A program made the position numbers and the translations under genes. This document shows, one piece after another, positions 7,069 to 16,039 of a stretch of 64,000 bases of DNA (within the stretch, counting starts at the first letter, position 1; every line of letters begins with the position of its first letter). The stretch is from Parapedobacter tibetensis (GTDB lineage: Bacteria > Bacteroidota > Bacteroidia > Sphingobacteriales > Sphingobacteriaceae), in the NCBI RefSeq assembly GCF_024643205.1, contig NZ_JAMKQJ010000006.1:248001-312000 (forward strand), read 5' to 3'. The notes under the pieces were generated by a model. That model was given only the letters and a program-made list of their open reading frames with translations, did no database searches and was not told where the DNA came from.

Positions 7069-7545
7069 TTACGTATGCTGGGTTTGCAGCAGCATTTTCA
7101 TGGTTGCCGACAAGGCAATTGCCCCATTCACTGAAACTTGACCTTGTATGTTGCAAATTTTCAAAAAATCTGAAGTAAAAACAAGTTCCGTTTGCGTGCG
7201 GGTTAATAATTTGTCCCCTACAAGGGGAAGCGCCATGACCTCCAAGTCGAGGATGGTGCTGATGACGCCCAGATTATTCTTTTTTTTATTCCAAAGGGGT
7301 TCGCCGGGCTTGATAAAAAAATAATTGAGGAAGATAAAGCTTGTTTGGGCAAGATTTTCGAGCATTCCCATTTCGGAAAGCACGCCATGTTTGACGAAAA
7401 GACATAGTGGGGTTACTAAAAATCTTGTTTCGGTTTTCAAGCCATCTACGGTTGTCACATGATCCACCATCACCATCGGAGGCCGGTGTGGGATAAGTTC
7501 TTCGATGGGTGGGAATGGCGTGGGATTATTCAAGGTCTTTGGCAA
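7069..7545 (-). CDS. Hotdog-fold acyl-ACP dehydratase with intact catalytic His (ApeI/FabZ-like)
   Basis: 158 residues, a single hotdog domain. ELIPHRPPMVMVDHV carries the FabZ-type catalytic histidine at H20, and SEMGMLENLAQ supplies the catalytic acid E63. It would remove water from 3-hydroxyacyl-ACP during polyene extension. The gene overlaps its upstream hotdog neighbour by 20 bases, and that partner lacks the histidine. Family knowledge: aryl-polyene dehydratases ApeI and ApeP work as a heterodimer, so these two are probably subunits of one enzyme. No signal peptide; cytoplasmic. Confidence 0.82.
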   Translation of the reverse strand: MPKTLNNPTPFPPIEELIPHRPPMVMVDHVTTVDGLKTETRFLVTPLCLFVKHGVLSEMGMLENLAQTSFIFLNYFFIKPGEPLWNKKKNNLGVISTILDLEVMALPLVGDKLLTRTQTELVFTSDFLKICNIQGQVSVNGAIALSATMKMLLQTQHT

Positions 7546-7963
7546 TGACGGTTCGCATTTCGCCTATAGCGATGGTTTTCTCATTTAATTTTACCTCTCC
7601 ACGAACAATTGTTACACCGAATAGCTGCTGGAGAATGTGCACGCTGGTATGGAGTTCATCCCCTACACGGGGAAGGTCATATATTTCGAAGTTTTTAATG
7701 GATCCGATGTAACCCACAGGAGGGGGAAGGTTGCGTTTAAAATAATCGTATCCTTGGTATAAGGCAATGCTTTGCGCAAAATTTTCGATAATACCCGCTT
7801 CGGTGAGCATCCCATCCTTATTGACCAATACATGGTTTTCAGGGATTTTGAATGCGGAAATGATAAGCGTTTTTTCATGCACGAGAATCTTATCAACCAA
7901 TACAAAAGGCGGTTGTTGCGGAATCAATTTCAGGATGGCTTCTTGTGATGAAACTAGGTTCAT
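7526..7963 (-). CDS. Hotdog-fold dehydratase subunit lacking catalytic His (ApeP/FabZ-like)
   Basis: 145 residues, a hotdog domain. The segment LIPQQPPFVLVDKI aligns with the FabZ motif IPHRxPF but has glutamine (Q15) where the catalytic histidine should be; the acid E60 is kept in AGIIENFAQ. This predicts an inactive or half-active subunit that supports the neighbouring hotdog protein, which has the histidine. The two genes overlap by 20 bases, consistent with a fixed 1:1 complex. A 3-base gap separates it from darB upstream. Misassignment to thioesterase is possible, since the fold is shared, but position and motifs favour dehydratase. Confidence 0.8.
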   Translation of the reverse strand: MNLVSSQEAILKLIPQQPPFVLVDKILVHEKTLIISAFKIPENHVLVNKDGMLTEAGIIENFAQSIALYQGYDYFKRNLPPPVGYIGSIKNFEIYDLPRVGDELHTSVHILQQLFGVTIVRGEVKLNEKTIAIGEMRTVIAKDLE

Positions 7964-7967
7964 ATGA

Positions 7968-9104
7968 TCACGTTACTTCCAATAGTGCATAAACATAAGA
8001 AAATCTTCCGCTTTCAGGTACAGATAGCAGTATTTTTTCTCCACTTTTGAGTTTCCCGGAATTGAAAAGCTCTTCGAGTTGGATATAGCTGGATGCCGAT
8101 CCCACGTTGCCAATCTTGTTGAGATTGATAAACCATTTTGCTTCGGGAATGTCGATGTCGGCTTTTGAAAAAGCCTCAGACAGGCGATCCTTAAAGAAAT
8201 AGGAGGAAATATGCGGAAGAAAATAATCCAAATCTTCCATGGTCACCTGATGCTTATGAAGTACTTCTTGGATACTTTGTACACCTTTAGGGATGATATT
8301 TTCTTCCAATAATTTGATATCCTGCTTAATAGCGAAGATCGATTGATCGAGCCATTCTTCTGGGGAGGCGTCGCTCCATGAGTGGAGTTTTCCATTTACT
8401 TTAGTGGCTCCGGCATACATGCACGGCTCCAATTCATTGGCATATGAAATCCCATCTACCCAACGGATAGTGAGTGAAATGCCTCGCGGATTAGGTTGGT
8501 TGCCCAACAGCATGGCGCCAGCTCCATCGGATAACATCCAACGTAGAAAATCTTTTTCGAATGCAATGATGGGGTTTTGTTCCAGGGCTGCAAGCCGTTC
8601 GGATTCGTTATTAAATTTATTAGCACGTAACCATGATGAAACCCGTTCGGAGCCGGTACATACAGCTTGTTTCGCACCCCCACAGGCAATGGCCATAAAC
8701 GCATATTTCAATGCATTCATTCCCGATGTACAAATGCCTGAAGCCGAATTGAGTTCCATGGGCTTGTTTTGCCACAGTCCATGCACCATGCTTGCGTGTG
8801 AAGGCAACAATTGGTCGGGTGTAGAAGTACCACATGATAGGATGTCGATTTCAGTCTTGTCTGCACCGGATATTGCCATTAGCTGATTGATGGCTTGATA
8901 GGTCAATTCGGCATTATTGTGTGTGGGCTGCCCATCCTGCCCAATGGCATAATAACGCATTGTGATCCTGTTGTTGCGCAATACAATCGATTTTGCGCGG
9001 GATGGGGTACCATTGACAACACCCAACACTTGCTCAATCCGATCATTAGGAATGGGATTATTAGGCAGGTACTTCGATATCGCATTTATATATACCTCTG
9101 GCAT
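7968..9104 (-). CDS. darB: DarB-type ketosynthase III, dialkylresorcinol condensing enzyme
   Basis: 378 residues of the thiolase fold (FabH branch). Catalytic residues are readable: C125 in SASGICTSGM, H298 in FLPHISSYFF and N333 in NKIGNVGSAS. DarB-type enzymes join two beta-ketoacyl chains, giving the cyclohexanedione that DarA aromatises to a 2,5-dialkylresorcinol. The gene abuts darA through a TAATG stop-start overlap, and the pair is diagnostic of dialkylresorcinol or flexirubin loci. An ordinary FabH role is less likely because of this partner. Cytoplasmic. Confidence 0.88.
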   Translation of the reverse strand: MPEVYINAISKYLPNNPIPNDRIEQVLGVVNGTPSRAKSIVLRNNRITMRYYAIGQDGQPTHNNAELTYQAINQLMAISGADKTEIDILSCGTSTPDQLLPSHASMVHGLWQNKPMELNSASGICTSGMNALKYAFMAIACGGAKQAVCTGSERVSSWLRANKFNNESERLAALEQNPIIAFEKDFLRWMLSDGAGAMLLGNQPNPRGISLTIRWVDGISYANELEPCMYAGATKVNGKLHSWSDASPEEWLDQSIFAIKQDIKLLEENIIPKGVQSIQEVLHKHQVTMEDLDYFLPHISSYFFKDRLSEAFSKADIDIPEAKWFINLNKIGNVGSASSYIQLEELFNSGKLKSGEKILLSVPESGRFSYVYALLEVT

Positions 9105-10036
9105 TACCGGAATTCCTTGAAATTAACAGACTGATAGTACCTCGTTTCTTTCCGTACAATAGAAAGAAAGGGCAAATGTAGTATTAAAAATAATAAACTC
9201 ACGATAGGAGCAAGAATCCATATTGCAAAAAGCAAATAATAATTGAAAGCTTTGAGCCAAGGTTTGCGTGAGGGATCCATGGGTAGCCCTTTACTGCGGA
9301 TGATTCGCGACCATTTTGAAAACATTGAATTTGCTCTTTTATCCACAAAGACCAGCAAAGGTTTGACCATAACGGCTTTCAAATCAAGCAATTCTTTTTG
9401 AAGGGTTGTATAGTCATTTCGCTTCAGATGTGAACATACTGGATGGCCAAACCTGACGGACTCTTTGATGTCCTTATCAGAAACCCCGGGTTTGGGAAAT
9501 AGCCCCAAGTAAGAATCTTTCTTGCCTTTCATCATCCAGTGCACGATCGTGATCACACTGACATGATTGAGGTGGCGGTCTACCAATACAATATTGCCTA
9601 CAAGCGTGGCACCAAGATGATGTAGCAATCCTTTCACTTTCTCCTGTGCCATTACCCACATATTGCGGCAATTGATTACGGTAACGACTGGTTTTCCATC
9701 CAATAGCTTCTTTGCAGCCGGGCTTTGCAAAAATGAGTTTATGGGGATAGAAGGAGATAGGTACCACACTTGGTAACCAAGGATGATGAGGTCGTAATCT
9801 TGTTGCAGCACATCATTTCCCATCGGGGTCAATTCACAGGGAATTTGGAGAAAGGATTCAGGGAATGCATCGAAAAAGCTGTTTCCGTCCCAAGGGAAAG
9901 GGTAGTCATGCATAGGCCGTATCCGATGGAACGTGAGTTCAATTTCTTGGTCGGCCACTAGCGGCTTGAGGATTTGGTCCAGGATTTCCTTTTGTTGCCC
10001 GGTTTGGGTATAGTATATGACAAGTACTTTCTTCAT
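9104..10036 (-). CDS. darA: DarA-type aromatase of dialkylresorcinol synthesis
   Basis: 310 residues. The N terminus VLVIYYTQTGQQ is a flavodoxin-type nucleotide loop; YDLIILGYQVWYLSPSIP (about 82-99) is the second flavodoxin landmark. A region near 270-297 (LFAIWILAPIVSLLFLIL) is strongly hydrophobic, so the protein is probably membrane-associated at its C terminus. Known family role: DarA oxidises the DarB product to the aromatic resorcinol. It shares a TAATG junction with darB and lies nine bases after the acyltransferase gene. Few other families combine this flavodoxin-like head with such a tail, so the call is good. Confidence 0.87.
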   Translation of the reverse strand: MKKVLVIYYTQTGQQKEILDQILKPLVADQEIELTFHRIRPMHDYPFPWDGNSFFDAFPESFLQIPCELTPMGNDVLQQDYDLIILGYQVWYLSPSIPINSFLQSPAAKKLLDGKPVVTVINCRNMWVMAQEKVKGLLHHLGATLVGNIVLVDRHLNHVSVITIVHWMMKGKKDSYLGLFPKPGVSDKDIKESVRFGHPVCSHLKRNDYTTLQKELLDLKAVMVKPLLVFVDKRANSMFSKWSRIIRSKGLPMDPSRKPWLKAFNYYLLFAIWILAPIVSLLFLILHLPFLSIVRKETRYYQSVNFKEFR

Positions 10037-10045
10037 CCTTTACGC

Positions 10046-10912
10046 TTAGGCCTTCCAAAAATCGTAATAATTAAACCATTGCAAAGGATATTTTGCTAAA
10101 ATTTGTTCGATACTTTTCGTATAAGCGTGGAGCAACGATTGCGCATCGCGATGGTTAAATGTCGCTTTCCGAGCATATAGATGATAGTGTTTATTTCGCT
10201 CACGCATTACATATACGAAAAGCACAGGTGTGCTTAGCCTTGAACTGATAAGAAACGGCCCTGCAGGGAACCGGGCAGAATCACCCAATAAGTCGGATGT
10301 AAGGGTTTTGGCATTGTCGACAAAACGATCACCCGTAAAGCAGATGATCCCTTTATCGCCTATAACCTTAGTGATTTCGAAAATATGTGACAGGTCATTC
10401 TTTACGACAATAAATTCAGTTTTTGGCTTTGCCATGATGCTGGCCAAGTAAGATTTGATTGCCTGTTGTTCCTCATCGGTGGTTACCAGATGGATTTTCT
10501 TATCAAACTCACCCATGAAGTATTGGGCTACCTCGAAATTGCCTGTGTGTGCGCTGATGAGGATACCAGCCGTATCATCTTTAGCCAATTGACGGATATG
10601 GTGGATGCCATCAAATTCGTATGTATACTTGTGCTCCAATCCAGCAGTGATCGCCACCTTATCGATGAGGGTTTGTCCGAAAACGAAATAATTGAGGTAA
10701 GTGTTTACAATGCTACGAATAGGGCCGTTTTTGCGATGAATACGGAAGTAATGGTAGATTGTTTTTGTTTGCCTTGATGAGAAAAAAAAATAATAAAAGG
10801 ATACAAACACGAGCAATGAGTATGCGATGTTTATCCCAGCGTGCTTAATTAAAAAAATGAATACCTTATAACCAGAAACGGTCCCCCTTGATTTTCCTTC
10901 CCACTCAGACAT
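10046..10912 (-). CDS. LpxL-like acyltransferase of the pigment locus
   Basis: 288 residues. ISAHTGNFEVAQ carries the HxxxxE acyltransferase motif (H122, E127) of the lipid A acyltransferase family, and a hydrophobic helix at about 18-46 would anchor it at the inner membrane. Related enzymes occur in most aryl-polyene and flexirubin clusters, where they are proposed to move the finished acyl chain to a lipid or glycerol acceptor. ARFPAGPFLIS (about 228-239) matches the GRRAxFPxGxxxLA region of LpxL proteins. It sits between the ACP (9 bases upstream) and darA. True lipid A acylation is less likely given the context. Confidence 0.82.
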   Translation of the reverse strand: MSEWEGKSRGTVSGYKVFIFLIKHAGINIAYSLLVFVSFYYFFFSSRQTKTIYHYFRIHRKNGPIRSIVNTYLNYFVFGQTLIDKVAITAGLEHKYTYEFDGIHHIRQLAKDDTAGILISAHTGNFEVAQYFMGEFDKKIHLVTTDEEQQAIKSYLASIMAKPKTEFIVVKNDLSHIFEITKVIGDKGIICFTGDRFVDNAKTLTSDLLGDSARFPAGPFLISSRLSTPVLFVYVMRERNKHYHLYARKATFNHRDAQSLLHAYTKSIEQILAKYPLQWFNYYDFWKA

Positions 10913-10921
10913 TGGATATCG

Positions 10922-11173
10922 TTAGGCAATGGCGTGTAGCTTACTGCCTATTAAATCATATAGATTGTTGAAAGTTAATACATTGGTAAAGTCCTTGCTT
11001 TCCAGTTTTATGCCAAAATTTGATTCGATGATAACAACCAAGTCCACATAATCCAGGCTATCCAAATCCAACGACTCCTTCAAGTGCGCATCGGGTTGGA
11101 TGACTTCCGGATCCACTTCAAATTCATCGATTAAGAACTTATTGGTAATATCAATAATCTCGTCCCTATTCAT
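10922..11173 (-). CDS. acpP: Acyl carrier protein
   Basis: 83 residues, acidic and helical. The phosphopantetheine site is DLDSLDYVDLV with S39. It would hold the growing aryl-polyene chain for the ketosynthase, reductase and dehydratases of this operon, and may be the acyl donor to the BtrH-type or LpxL-like transferase. It is a dedicated carrier rather than the fatty-acid ACP, judging by its place in the operon. A 154-base gap with an imperfect nested inverted repeat separates it from the upstream ketosynthase gene. Confidence 0.9.
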   Translation of the reverse strand: MNRDEIIDITNKFLIDEFEVDPEVIQPDAHLKESLDLDSLDYVDLVVIIESNFGIKLESKDFTNVLTFNNLYDLIGSKLHAIA

Positions 11174-11327
11174 TCGTAAACTAGTATTTATGAGTGTTAG
11201 ATCTCATCGGCATAAATGAGCTCGTTTCACTCGGTTTATTTTTTAAATGATCCGATACCTGCCTACTGAAATATTTTGCTATTTGCGAATATTGCTTCCT
11301 TGCAGGCTCAAACCTAATGTTACTCTA
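11174..11327 (-). promoter_or_regulatory. Structured gap between ketosynthase and acyl carrier protein genes
   Basis: No gene. Nested inverted repeats GAGTG/CACTC (11192-11196 with 11228-11232) and CTCAT/ATGAG (11203-11207 with 11216-11220) could fold in the leader of the acp message. TAGGTTTG on the minus strand (11309-11316) fits a -7 box, but no -33 element is spaced correctly. A local promoter for acp is possible. Confidence 0.25.
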
Positions 11328-12545
11328 TTACAGTTTTTTTACTATCAACGCAGAATTTGTTCCGCCAAATCCAAAAGAGTTTGACAAAAATACATTAAAA
11401 TTTTGGTTTATGGTAGTTTTTACCAAACTCAGGTTTTTGGCGGTCTCATCCACTTCTTCCAGGTTGATATTTGGCGCAATGAATCCATGCTGGGCCATAA
11501 GGAGTGAATAAATCACCTCGCTGGTTCCGGCCATCCAACATTCATGTCCTGTCATGGATTTAGTGGAGCTGACACAAGGAGATCCGCCAAATAACTGATA
11601 TATGGCCCGTGCTTCATTGGCATCGCCCATTGGGGTGGATGTGGCGTGCGCATTGATGTATTCAATGTCTGCAGGTGTCAATCTTGCTTGTTCCACAGCC
11701 ATTTTCATAGCCCGTACCGGTCCCTCCACATTTGGTGTGGAAATATGGTCGCCATTGGAAGAAAAGCCATAGCCCAGTATCTCGGCCAAAATGGGTGCGC
11801 CCCGCCGTACAGCCGATTCATATTCTTCCAGCACGATCGTGGCTGCCCCGCCGCCCGGCACCAATCCATTGCGGTCTTTATCAAATGGACGAGAAGCCTT
11901 GGTAGGCTCGTCTTCCCGATCAGAAAATACACCAAGACCATCAAAACTGGCCATGGCGTATTTATTGGTTTCTTGCGCTCCCCCGCAGACGATACAATCT
12001 TGTAGTCCTTGCTTAATAAATAAGTAAGCCAAACCTATAGCATGCGAACCGCTCGCACATGCCGCACTGATGGTCATATTGATTCCACGGATGTGGTAAA
12101 TGGTGGAGAGGTTCATTGTAACGGAAGAGTTCATTGATTTGAAAATCGCCCCAGAACCTACCAACATGGTGTCTTTTTTCTGTCGAACGATATCTATTGA
12201 CTCCATCACAGCCTGTGAAACACTATCATTGCCGTATAATAACCCTACGACGTGCTCACGGAAAAAATCATCATCAATATGGGCGTTTTGAAGTGCCTCC
12301 CGTGTGGCTACATAAGCGTATTCACTTTCTTCGCCCATGCTGATGCGTTGCCTACGGGAAAGGAATTTGGTAAGATCAGGTTTTGCCACAAAGCCTGTGA
12401 GTGCAGAACGGTAACCGAAATCCTTGCGTTCCTGCGAAAATACAATCCCGGATTTCCCTTGGTATAATGAATCTTTCACTTCACTGAGGTTTTTCCCCAA
12501 TGAAGAATAAATACCCATTCCCGTGACTACTACTCTTCGTTGCAT
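11328..12545 (-). CDS. Beta-ketoacyl-ACP synthase I/II type (pigment chain extension)
   Basis: 405 residues of the FabB/FabF family. The triad is C163 (SAACASGSHA), H300 (INAHATSTPMGD) and H334 (KSMTGHECWMAG). It would extend the coumaroyl starter with malonyl units. Aryl-polyene systems normally pair the ketosynthase with a chain-length factor; no second KS/CLF gene is seen in this locus, so this protein may act alone or with a partner encoded elsewhere. Deviation from housekeeping FabF: it is found between fabG and acp of a dedicated operon. No signal peptide. Confidence in family is high, in role moderate. Confidence 0.88.
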   Translation of the reverse strand: MQRRVVVTGMGIYSSLGKNLSEVKDSLYQGKSGIVFSQERKDFGYRSALTGFVAKPDLTKFLSRRQRISMGEESEYAYVATREALQNAHIDDDFFREHVVGLLYGNDSVSQAVMESIDIVRQKKDTMLVGSGAIFKSMNSSVTMNLSTIYHIRGINMTISAACASGSHAIGLAYLFIKQGLQDCIVCGGAQETNKYAMASFDGLGVFSDREDEPTKASRPFDKDRNGLVPGGGAATIVLEEYESAVRRGAPILAEILGYGFSSNGDHISTPNVEGPVRAMKMAVEQARLTPADIEYINAHATSTPMGDANEARAIYQLFGGSPCVSSTKSMTGHECWMAGTSEVIYSLLMAQHGFIAPNINLEEVDETAKNLSLVKTTINQNFNVFLSNSFGFGGTNSALIVKKL

Positions 12546-12559
12546 ATTTTTTGAGCTTT

Positions 12560-12590
12560 TAGCAGTTAGCTAACACCTAATAGCCAATAC
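12560..12590 (+). repeat. Short dispersed intergenic repeat, copy 2
   Basis: Begins TAGCAGTTAGCTAACACC and ends TAATAGCCAATAC, in the gap between the ketosynthase and fabG genes. It shares the pattern GCAGTTAG-TAAC-TAATAG with 17321-17355. Confidence 0.4.
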
Positions 12591-12593
12591 CGA

Positions 12594-13337
12594 TTAAGAA
12601 TATACTCCCCCATTAATATTAATGACTTCCCCAGTGATGTAGGAAGCCTTTTTGGATGCAAGGAAACACACTAGGTCGGCAACTTCCTCTACTGTTCCAA
12701 AACGATTTAAAGGTATTAATTTTTTTAGTTCGCTTTCATCCAGGCCACTGGTCATATCGGTTTGGATGAAACCCGGTGCCACGGCATTCACCGTAATATT
12801 GCGTCTGGCTACTTCTTGTGCTAAGGCTTTGGTGGCTCCAATCAAGCCAGCTTTGGCGGCTGAATAATTGGCCTGACCGGATGTGCCTTTAACCCCTGAT
12901 ATGGAAGCGATGTTAATAATGCGGCCATATCGGTGTCGGAGGAGATCTTGGATTAAGGGCTTGGTCACGTTATAAAAACCATTCAAACTTGTATCGATAA
13001 CCTTTTTCCAATCGTCTTTTTCCATCCACATGAATAATCCATCTCGCGTAATTCCTGCGTTATTGACAATGACTTCAATGACCCCTGTGGGGTGTTGTTC
13101 CCTCCACGTAATCAATTGCAAATTGGTTTCTATTTGGTTACTTACGTCAAATTGGAGTACCTCTGCTTCACCTCCGTTTGCAACGATGATGTCTTTGGTT
13201 TCTTCTGCTGATTCACTATCCGACCGGTAATTTACCAATATGGGATACCCCAAGTCTTTTGCCAATGCAATGCATACTGCTTTTCCAATGCCACGGGATC
13301 CTCCTGTCACCAATGCATACTTCTTTTTTCCCTCCAT
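12594..13337 (-). CDS. fabG: 3-oxoacyl-ACP reductase of the pigment locus
   Basis: 247 residues, short-chain dehydrogenase. NADPH loop TGGSRGIG (11-18), NNAG (92-95), and catalytic S145, Y158 and K162 (IASISG, then QANYSAAKAG). It reduces the beta-keto group after each condensation. The C terminus YITGEVININGGVYS is the standard FabG ending. Its start overlaps the WG-repeat gene stop (TAATG at 13337), so it is co-translated with that unrelated gene. It is one of probably several FabG paralogues in the genome; its position ties it to the pigment. Confidence 0.92.
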   Translation of the reverse strand: MEGKKKYALVTGGSRGIGKAVCIALAKDLGYPILVNYRSDSESAEETKDIIVANGGEAEVLQFDVSNQIETNLQLITWREQHPTGVIEVIVNNAGITRDGLFMWMEKDDWKKVIDTSLNGFYNVTKPLIQDLLRHRYGRIINIASISGVKGTSGQANYSAAKAGLIGATKALAQEVARRNITVNAVAPGFIQTDMTSGLDESELKKLIPLNRFGTVEEVADLVCFLASKKASYITGEVININGGVYS

Positions 13338-14467
13338 TAATTCGCTTTTTCGAAGGGTTCCGCATTGTCAAACCATTCATTCCCGAGCACTTGTCCCCGC
13401 GTGTCAATAAAGCCCCACATTTTGTTGTGCTTCACCCGTGCCAATCCATTGATAAACCCTTTTTCGTCTCCACCAGTAAGGAATCCCAATAGTGCCACGG
13501 ATATGCCATATTTATCTTCAATGAGCAATTCGCCTTCGGTATTGATGAAACCCCATAGTTTGTCGATTTTGACAGGGGCCAATCCATCCTTGCTGAAAAT
13601 CTCAGCGTCCTTATATTGAGGTTCAATGGCCATTTCTCCTTTGGCATTCACATACCCCCATTTCTTGTCGATATATACCGGGGCCAAGCCGTTGCGGAAG
13701 GCCCTCGCTTTTTCGAACCGGGGCTCGATAATCCAATTACCCTGCGTGTTAATGAAACCGAGTTTGTTGTCCTTACGGGCATAAGTTATTGTTTCATCGT
13801 CAAGGAATGCCCATACTTTGGTAGCTCCTTCTACAGGTTTGAACTGCTTGTCCTTACCAATCACCCCAAAAATACTTCCCTTATTGGCTATGATGATGCC
13901 GTTATTGGAGATGTCGATTCCATCGTATTCCACGGATGTGTATACGGAACCATTCGGCGTAACAACGCCCCATTTACCATCCTTACGCACCTTAGCTAAT
14001 CCACTGACCAGAGGTTTAATCTCCTCATAAGTGGGTTCTATTACAGTGGTTCCTTTAGCATCAATCAGGCCTATCTTGTCGCCCCGGCGGATGAATGCGT
14101 AGCCATGCTCAAAATCGTACAGCTTGTCTGACTGGGGCAATTCCGCTACCTGTCCGGATTTATCAATATATTGCCACTGTTTATTGGTCATCACCAGAGC
14201 TAGACCGTCGCTGAAGCCTTTTGCGTTGTCAAACCGGGGTTCGATAACAATTTCACCTTTCGCGTTGATGAACCCCCACTTTCTGTCAACCAACACCGCC
14301 GCAAGCCCATTTGAAAATGAACCTGCTTTATCATACGTCGGGGCAATGGCCATCGTACCCTTTGTATCGAGGTAGCCGAATTTTTTGTCCTTCCTCACCA
14401 AAGCTAACTCCTGAGCAAAGGATGAGGAAACAAACAAACCTAATAAGAAAGTAAATAGGAATCTCAT
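13337..14467 (-). CDS. WG-repeat protein, secreted
   Basis: 376 residues. A signal peptide (MRFLFTFLLGLFVSSSFAQ) is followed by about eight to nine WG/KWG repeats of roughly 35-45 residues, such as KWGFINAKGE, KWGVVTPNGS, KLGFINTQGN, KWGYVNAKGE and MWGFIDTRGQ. Repeats of this kind form beta-rich scaffolds of unknown function, usually exported. It sits inside the pigment operon between the ammonia-lyase and fabG with overlapping junctions. It may help place or bind the pigment at the outer membrane, but nothing in the sequence proves this. It might simply be carried along in the operon. Confidence 0.8.
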   Translation of the reverse strand: MRFLFTFLLGLFVSSSFAQELALVRKDKKFGYLDTKGTMAIAPTYDKAGSFSNGLAAVLVDRKWGFINAKGEIVIEPRFDNAKGFSDGLALVMTNKQWQYIDKSGQVAELPQSDKLYDFEHGYAFIRRGDKIGLIDAKGTTVIEPTYEEIKPLVSGLAKVRKDGKWGVVTPNGSVYTSVEYDGIDISNNGIIIANKGSIFGVIGKDKQFKPVEGATKVWAFLDDETITYARKDNKLGFINTQGNWIIEPRFEKARAFRNGLAPVYIDKKWGYVNAKGEMAIEPQYKDAEIFSKDGLAPVKIDKLWGFINTEGELLIEDKYGISVALLGFLTGGDEKGFINGLARVKHNKMWGFIDTRGQVLGNEWFDNAEPFEKAN

Positions 14468-14480
14468 GGCATTAAGGTTT

Positions 14481-16013
14481 TTAGTTAATCAAATCATGTT
14501 CTTTTGCATGGTTTTTTATCGCTATCAAAAAAGGCGACAATACCATATCTTCTTTAAAGATAGGGACAATTGTCCGAATATGTGTATAAACCTTTTTACT
14601 TTTCGATGATAAGTGTGCCGAACAATCCAATGCCTCTACGGCTTGGGTCAACGTAAGCAATTGAATGGCGAGCACTTCATAAGCATTATCGATAACTTTC
14701 TTGGTGAGCCATGCCGAATTAGCGCCCATGCTTACGATGTCTTGGTTATCCTTGTTATTGGGTATACTGTGGGTATAGATGGGTGAAGCCAGGGTTTGGT
14801 TTTCCGCTGTGGTGGAAGTGGCGGTAAACTGGGCACCCTGCATACCGAAATTAAGGCCCAACTTGCCCAAGTTAACAAAAGAGGGCAGGATTTCGTTCAA
14901 CGAGGAATTGAGCAGGTAATTAAGCTGCCTTTCCATCAGCATGGTTAATTTGGTTGTGGCTATGCGGAGTTTATCCATTTCGAAGGCAACGTAATCGCCA
15001 TGGAAATTGCCGCCATGATACACACTTGCTGATTCCACATCGATGATGGGGTTGTCATTCGCGGAGTTTACCTCCTCGATAAGGATGTTTGTACAATATT
15101 GTAGGGCATCCCATATGGGGCCAAGAATCTGCGGAACGCAGCGGATGGAATAATATTCCTGCAATTTATCTTTAAAGATATTTTCTTCTACCTTACGGCT
15201 ATACAGGTGTTCGGCCCGTTTACGGATCAATTTGCTGTCTGCGATAACCTCCCTCATCATTGCAGCTACTTGCTGTTGTCCTTGGTGTTTTTTTGCACCA
15301 TTGAGTGTTTCAGAAAGATGGTCGTCATAGGCACAAACCAATTCATTCATCAATGACGAACAGAGGATGGACCAATTCAGCAACCGCTTGGCATAGATGG
15401 CATTGACAATGCCAATTCCCGTCATCACGGAGGTTCCATTGATTAAAGCCAAACCCTCACGGATATGGATTTCCATCGGTTGCAACCCTTCTTGGGCCAA
15501 TGCTTCAGCGGCCGATGTTTCTTTGCCTTGATAGATAACATTGCCCTCTCCAATCATATTAAGGGCAAGGTGGGCCAATTGGACCAAATCTCCACTGGCT
15601 CCCACACCTCCATGTTGGTATATGACCGGCAATACACCACGGTTGAGCAGTTCTTTCATCAATTCCACTACGCTCGGATGTATACCTGAGTATCCCAACG
15701 ATAATGTATGTAGTCTGGCCAATAAAGCAGATTTTGCATAGATTGGATCTAATATATCGCCCATGCCGGTAGCATGGCTGCGAATGAGATTATATTGTAG
15801 CTGGATTTGATCGGCCTCATCGATCCGATATTGAGCCATAGGGCCAAACCCCGTATTTACCCCATAGATAATTTTATCCTTAGCAAAATCCTTGAGAAAA
15901 ACATGGCTTTGGTTTATTTTATCCGAGGTGCTTTTGGACAAAAGGATTTTTTTGTTTTCAAATAATACCGAGTAAAAATCTGCTAATGCAATCGGATTCG
16001 TTAGTTCAATCAT
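14481..16013 (-). CDS. Aromatic amino acid ammonia-lyase, probably tyrosine-specific
   Basis: 510 residues. The MIO cofactor triad A139-S140-G141 lies in HGGVGASGDLVQLAHLAL, and Y50 in IIYGVNTGFGPMAQY is the catalytic tyrosine. The sequence closely follows what I recall of the characterised Flavobacterium johnsoniae tyrosine ammonia-lyase (IQLQYNLIRSH, NSANDNPIIDV, ATSTTAENQ, NDNQDIVSMG). It would convert tyrosine to 4-coumarate, the aryl starter of flexirubin. No histidine-degradation gene is nearby, which argues against HutH. First gene of the twelve-gene operon, with a TAnnTTTG box upstream. Databases may call it histidine ammonia-lyase. Confidence 0.87.
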   Translation of the reverse strand: MIELTNPIALADFYSVLFENKKILLSKSTSDKINQSHVFLKDFAKDKIIYGVNTGFGPMAQYRIDEADQIQLQYNLIRSHATGMGDILDPIYAKSALLARLHTLSLGYSGIHPSVVELMKELLNRGVLPVIYQHGGVGASGDLVQLAHLALNMIGEGNVIYQGKETSAAEALAQEGLQPMEIHIREGLALINGTSVMTGIGIVNAIYAKRLLNWSILCSSLMNELVCAYDDHLSETLNGAKKHQGQQQVAAMMREVIADSKLIRKRAEHLYSRKVEENIFKDKLQEYYSIRCVPQILGPIWDALQYCTNILIEEVNSANDNPIIDVESASVYHGGNFHGDYVAFEMDKLRIATTKLTMLMERQLNYLLNSSLNEILPSFVNLGKLGLNFGMQGAQFTATSTTAENQTLASPIYTHSIPNNKDNQDIVSMGANSAWLTKKVIDNAYEVLAIQLLTLTQAVEALDCSAHLSSKSKKVYTHIRTIVPIFKEDMVLSPFLIAIKNHAKEHDLIN

Positions 16014-16039
16014 TTAAATATGCATAAATAAAGCGGTTG

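Noticed and set aside
8404..8886. Plus-strand 160-residue frame opposite darB
   Set aside because: Complement shadow of the strongly supported DarB frame, with catalytic residues in the latter.
14481..16013. Reading as histidine ammonia-lyase HutH
   Set aside because: No hut genes nearby, and the sequence tracks a known Flavobacterium tyrosine ammonia-lyase and sits in the pigment operon.
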